Part shown: positions 42,205 to 43,919 of the stretch, piece after piece | Layout of the letters: every line of letters begins with the position of its first letter | Position numbering within the stretch: position 1 is the first letter of the stretch | Origin: Candidatus Dadabacteria bacterium | Lineage (GTDB): Bacteria; Desulfobacterota_D; UBA1144; Nemesobacterales; UBA2774 | Reading direction: 5' to 3' | DNA length: 43,919 nt | NCBI GenBank assembly: GCA_020849425.1 | Contig: JADLGH010000020.1 | Location: 1-43,919, forward strand | Made by a program: the position numbers and the translations under genes | The notes under the pieces: model-generated | What the model saw: the letters and a program-made list of their open reading frames with translations, nothing else | Database searches by the model: none | Told to the model about the DNA's origin: nothing

Positions 42205-42355
42205 GAAGCTGTATAACCCCGGAAGCTGCCCTTTGGTCCAGTAATGATACCCTAATCTTTATGGTCCGGCTCGGCCGGCCGTTCGGCAATGCTAACGACA
42301 ATTCGCCCGGAAGACATTCCCCGGGCGGCGGGGGTTCGGGGGTGGTCCCGTCGGC
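42205..42355 (-). other. gcvH-gcvP spacer with hairpins
   Basis: On the minus strand GCCCGG and CCGGGC form a stem around a 10-nt loop shortly after the gcvH stop, and the palindrome CGGCCGGCCG lies further on. There is no clear T-run, so an attenuator, an RNA-processing site or a weak terminator are all possible. A TATCAT box before gcvP lacks a clear -35. I see no second glycine-riboswitch-like fold by eye. Confidence 0.35.
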
Positions 42356-42751
42356 TTATTCTTCCGATTCTTTTTCGGTGTGCTCGGTATATTCCTCGAA
42401 GTCCATAAAGTCATTGAGCTCGGCAGTATCGTAAGGCCTTACCTTTATCATCCAGCCCTCGCCGTAAGGGTCCTCGTTTATGGTCTCAGGGGCATCGAGC
42501 AGGAGCTCGTTAACCTCTACAACGTCCCCGCTCACGGGGGCGTACACATCAGAAACCGCCTTCGTAGATTCCACTGCGCCGAAGGGGTCGCCCTTCGTTA
42601 TCTCGTCGCCCTCACCCGGAAGCTCTATGTATACGATTTCACCGAGCGCGTCCTGGGCATAGTCGGTAATCCCGATGACTATCAGATCGTCTTCGTAACG
42701 TATCCATTCGTGGTCAGTAGTGTACTGTAGATCGTCCGGTATTTGCACCAT
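42356..42751 (-). CDS. gcvH: Glycine cleavage system H protein
   Basis: The lipoyl carrier that shuttles the aminomethyl group between P-, T- and L-proteins. The 131-residue product starts with YTTDHEWI, has IGITDYAQDALGEIVYIELP, and the lipoylation site K64 in ESTKAVSDVYAPVSG, then LNDFMDFEEY. An acidic tail (EHTEKESEE) follows the usual end. GAGGAG stands 8 nt before ATG 42751 and overlaps the gcvT stop region; the gap between the two genes is 12 bp. Confidence 0.98.
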   Translation of the reverse strand: MVQIPDDLQYTTDHEWIRYEDDLIVIGITDYAQDALGEIVYIELPGEGDEITKGDPFGAVESTKAVSDVYAPVSGDVVEVNELLLDAPETINEDPYGEGWMIKVRPYDTAELNDFMDFEEYTEHTEKESEE

Positions 42752-42763
42752 ATCTTAATCTCC

Positions 42764-43852
42764 TCAATTAGCTTCCTTTTTATAAAAGGGGAAATCCACT
42801 ACCTCGGCCTCCCTGGCCGTACCCCTGATTTCTATCCTGACCCTTCGCCTCCCGGCGGCGTCACTTTTTAAATAACCCATACCTATGGATTTATCAAGGC
42901 TTGGCGATAAAGTCCCGCTGGTCACGTTGCCGAGAACGTGCCCCCCGTTGTAAATTTCGTAGCCCTGCCGGGGTATCCCGCGCTCGACCATCTCGAATCC
43001 TACGAGCTTCCGCGTAAGCCCGTCTTCGAGCGATTTCCCGAGCACGTCCCTTCCTATGAAGTCCCCGTTTTCGAGCTTTATGTATCTGCCCAGCCCGGCT
43101 TCGAGCGGGTTTGTGTGCTCGTCTATCTCATGGCCGTAAAGGGGATACGCCATCTCTATCCTGAGGGTGTCGCGCGCTCCGAGCCCGCAAGGCTTTATTC
43201 CGTAATCGCGCCCCGCGTCCGTGAGGCTCTCCCACAAGGCAGGGCCGTCATCCCACGGGAGAAATATCTCGTAACCGTCCTCGCCCGTGTAGCCCGTCCT
43301 CGCTACTATCACTTCTACCCCCCTCCACTTAAAGAGCCCGAAGCGAAACCTCCCGACTTCCGTGAGACCGCTCCCGAGGAGCTTGCCGAGTATCCTGCCC
43401 GAATCCGGGCCCTGGACGGCTATCTGCGAGTACTCGCGGCTCCTGTCGTCTACGCTTACGTCGAATCCGCCGGACTTGGCCTTTATCCATTCATAGTCCT
43501 TGGCCGTGTTCGACGCGTTCACGCAGAATAAAAATTCGCCCTCCGAAAACTTGTAAATGATGACGTCGTCCACGACGCCCCCCTCGCGGTTACAAAGGAG
43601 CGTATACTGCGCCTGAAATTCCTTTACGGCTTCTACGTCGTTCGTCGTCAGCCACTGCGTGAAGGCCCTTGCCCCGGGGCCCGTGACGAAAATCTCGCCC
43701 ATGTGGCTCACGTCGAATAGGCCCGACGACGACCTTACGGCCCTGTGCTCCTCCCTTATGCCCTCGTACTGAACGGGCATCTCCCACCCGGCGAATTCGA
43801 CTATTTTGGCGCCGAGCTTTTTGTGAATCTCGTAAAGGGCCGTTCTGCTCAT
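42764..43852 (-). CDS. gcvT: Aminomethyltransferase (glycine cleavage T protein)
   Basis: GcvT moves the methylene group from the H-protein arm to tetrahydrofolate and releases ammonia. The 362-residue length is normal. ALYEIHKKLGAKIVEFAGWE opens the protein, FDVSHMGEI and RTGYTGEDGYEIF follow with the catalytic Asp region before them, and LGARDTLRIEMAYPLYGHE is the folate-site block. It is the first gene of gcvT-gcvH-gcvP. The L-protein gene (lpd) is not in the window. ATG 43852 lacks a Shine-Dalgarno and may sit at or near the transcript 5' end. Confidence 0.97.
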   Translation of the reverse strand: MSRTALYEIHKKLGAKIVEFAGWEMPVQYEGIREEHRAVRSSSGLFDVSHMGEIFVTGPGARAFTQWLTTNDVEAVKEFQAQYTLLCNREGGVVDDVIIYKFSEGEFLFCVNASNTAKDYEWIKAKSGGFDVSVDDRSREYSQIAVQGPDSGRILGKLLGSGLTEVGRFRFGLFKWRGVEVIVARTGYTGEDGYEIFLPWDDGPALWESLTDAGRDYGIKPCGLGARDTLRIEMAYPLYGHEIDEHTNPLEAGLGRYIKLENGDFIGRDVLGKSLEDGLTRKLVGFEMVERGIPRQGYEIYNGGHVLGNVTSGTLSPSLDKSIGMGYLKSDAAGRRRVRIEIRGTAREAEVVDFPFYKKEAN

Positions 43853-43858
43853 GGTAAT

Positions 43859-43887
43859 TGTTTAACAACACAAACGGGGGTTGTCAA
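43859..43887 (-). promoter_or_regulatory. Possible gcvT promoter, leaderless geometry
   Basis: On the minus strand a perfect TTGACA (43887-43882) stands 17 bp before TAAACA (43864-43859), which is a weak -10. The predicted transcription start falls at about the gcvT ATG. If correct, the mRNA has almost no leader and no room for a glycine riboswitch downstream of this promoter. Confidence 0.4.
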
Positions 43888-43919
43888 TAACAGCAGGGGG
43901 AATAGCGGGAGCCGCAAGC

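Overview
The window is a gene-dense bacterial chromosome segment, GC-rich by eye, that is almost entirely housekeeping. Arginine is written mainly as AGG and isoleucine very often as ATA. Several traits suggest a Gram-negative lineage near the former Deltaproteobacteria (Desulfobacterota and neighbouring phyla): a long DnaE1-type polymerase, a membrane-anchored FtsY, an FtsI with a C-terminal PASTA domain, a MurE with the DNPR motif of meso-diaminopimelate enzymes, and a DUF4911-like gene. This placement is inference; there is no 16S rRNA gene in the window. I saw no CRISPR array, prophage, insertion sequence or defence island.

Left part (1-10400): infC (cut by the window edge) follows thrS on the minus strand, behind a leader of about 135 nt with two hairpins. 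Next come a possible small interrupted ORF, a tRNA-Val (minus) with its terminator, a tRNA-Gln (plus) followed by a PcrA/UvrD helicase gene, a SelO-type pseudokinase gene (minus), a small DUF2103-like gene (plus), and dnaE (minus). Centre-left (10400-14450): a plus-strand run of ftsY, ribD, nadD and rsfS. ribD-nadD overlap as ATGA. rsfS appears to begin at an AUA codon that overlaps the nadD stop.

Centre (14450-31100): a complete division and cell wall (dcw) cluster on the minus strand, in transcription order mraZ, rsmH, ftsL, ftsI, murE, murF, mraY, murD, ftsW, murG, murC, murB, ftsQ, ftsA, ftsZ. Most junctions overlap or nearly touch, so the cluster looks like one long operon making lipid II and assembling the divisome. 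It is headed by a near-consensus promoter whose -10 box is embedded in four 10-bp MraZ-type repeats. No ddl gene lies in the cluster. Diverging from mraZ are a DUF4911-like gene and murJ (lipid II flippase), with a second pair of MraZ-type repeats in the shared intergenic region.

Right part (33200-43919): a secreted GH5 glycoside hydrolase with two CBM2-like modules (minus) is the only clearly accessory gene. It is followed by a TPR protein gene and aroQ, recJ, and a prohibitin-like SPFH gene (all plus), then a glycine cleavage operon gcvT-gcvH-gcvP (minus) with a full-length single-chain GcvP.

The most unusual points are the AUA start of rsfS, the second MraZ-type site facing murJ, and the duplicated-CBM2 hydrolase next to murJ. 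Nothing here amounts to a clearly new multi-gene system.
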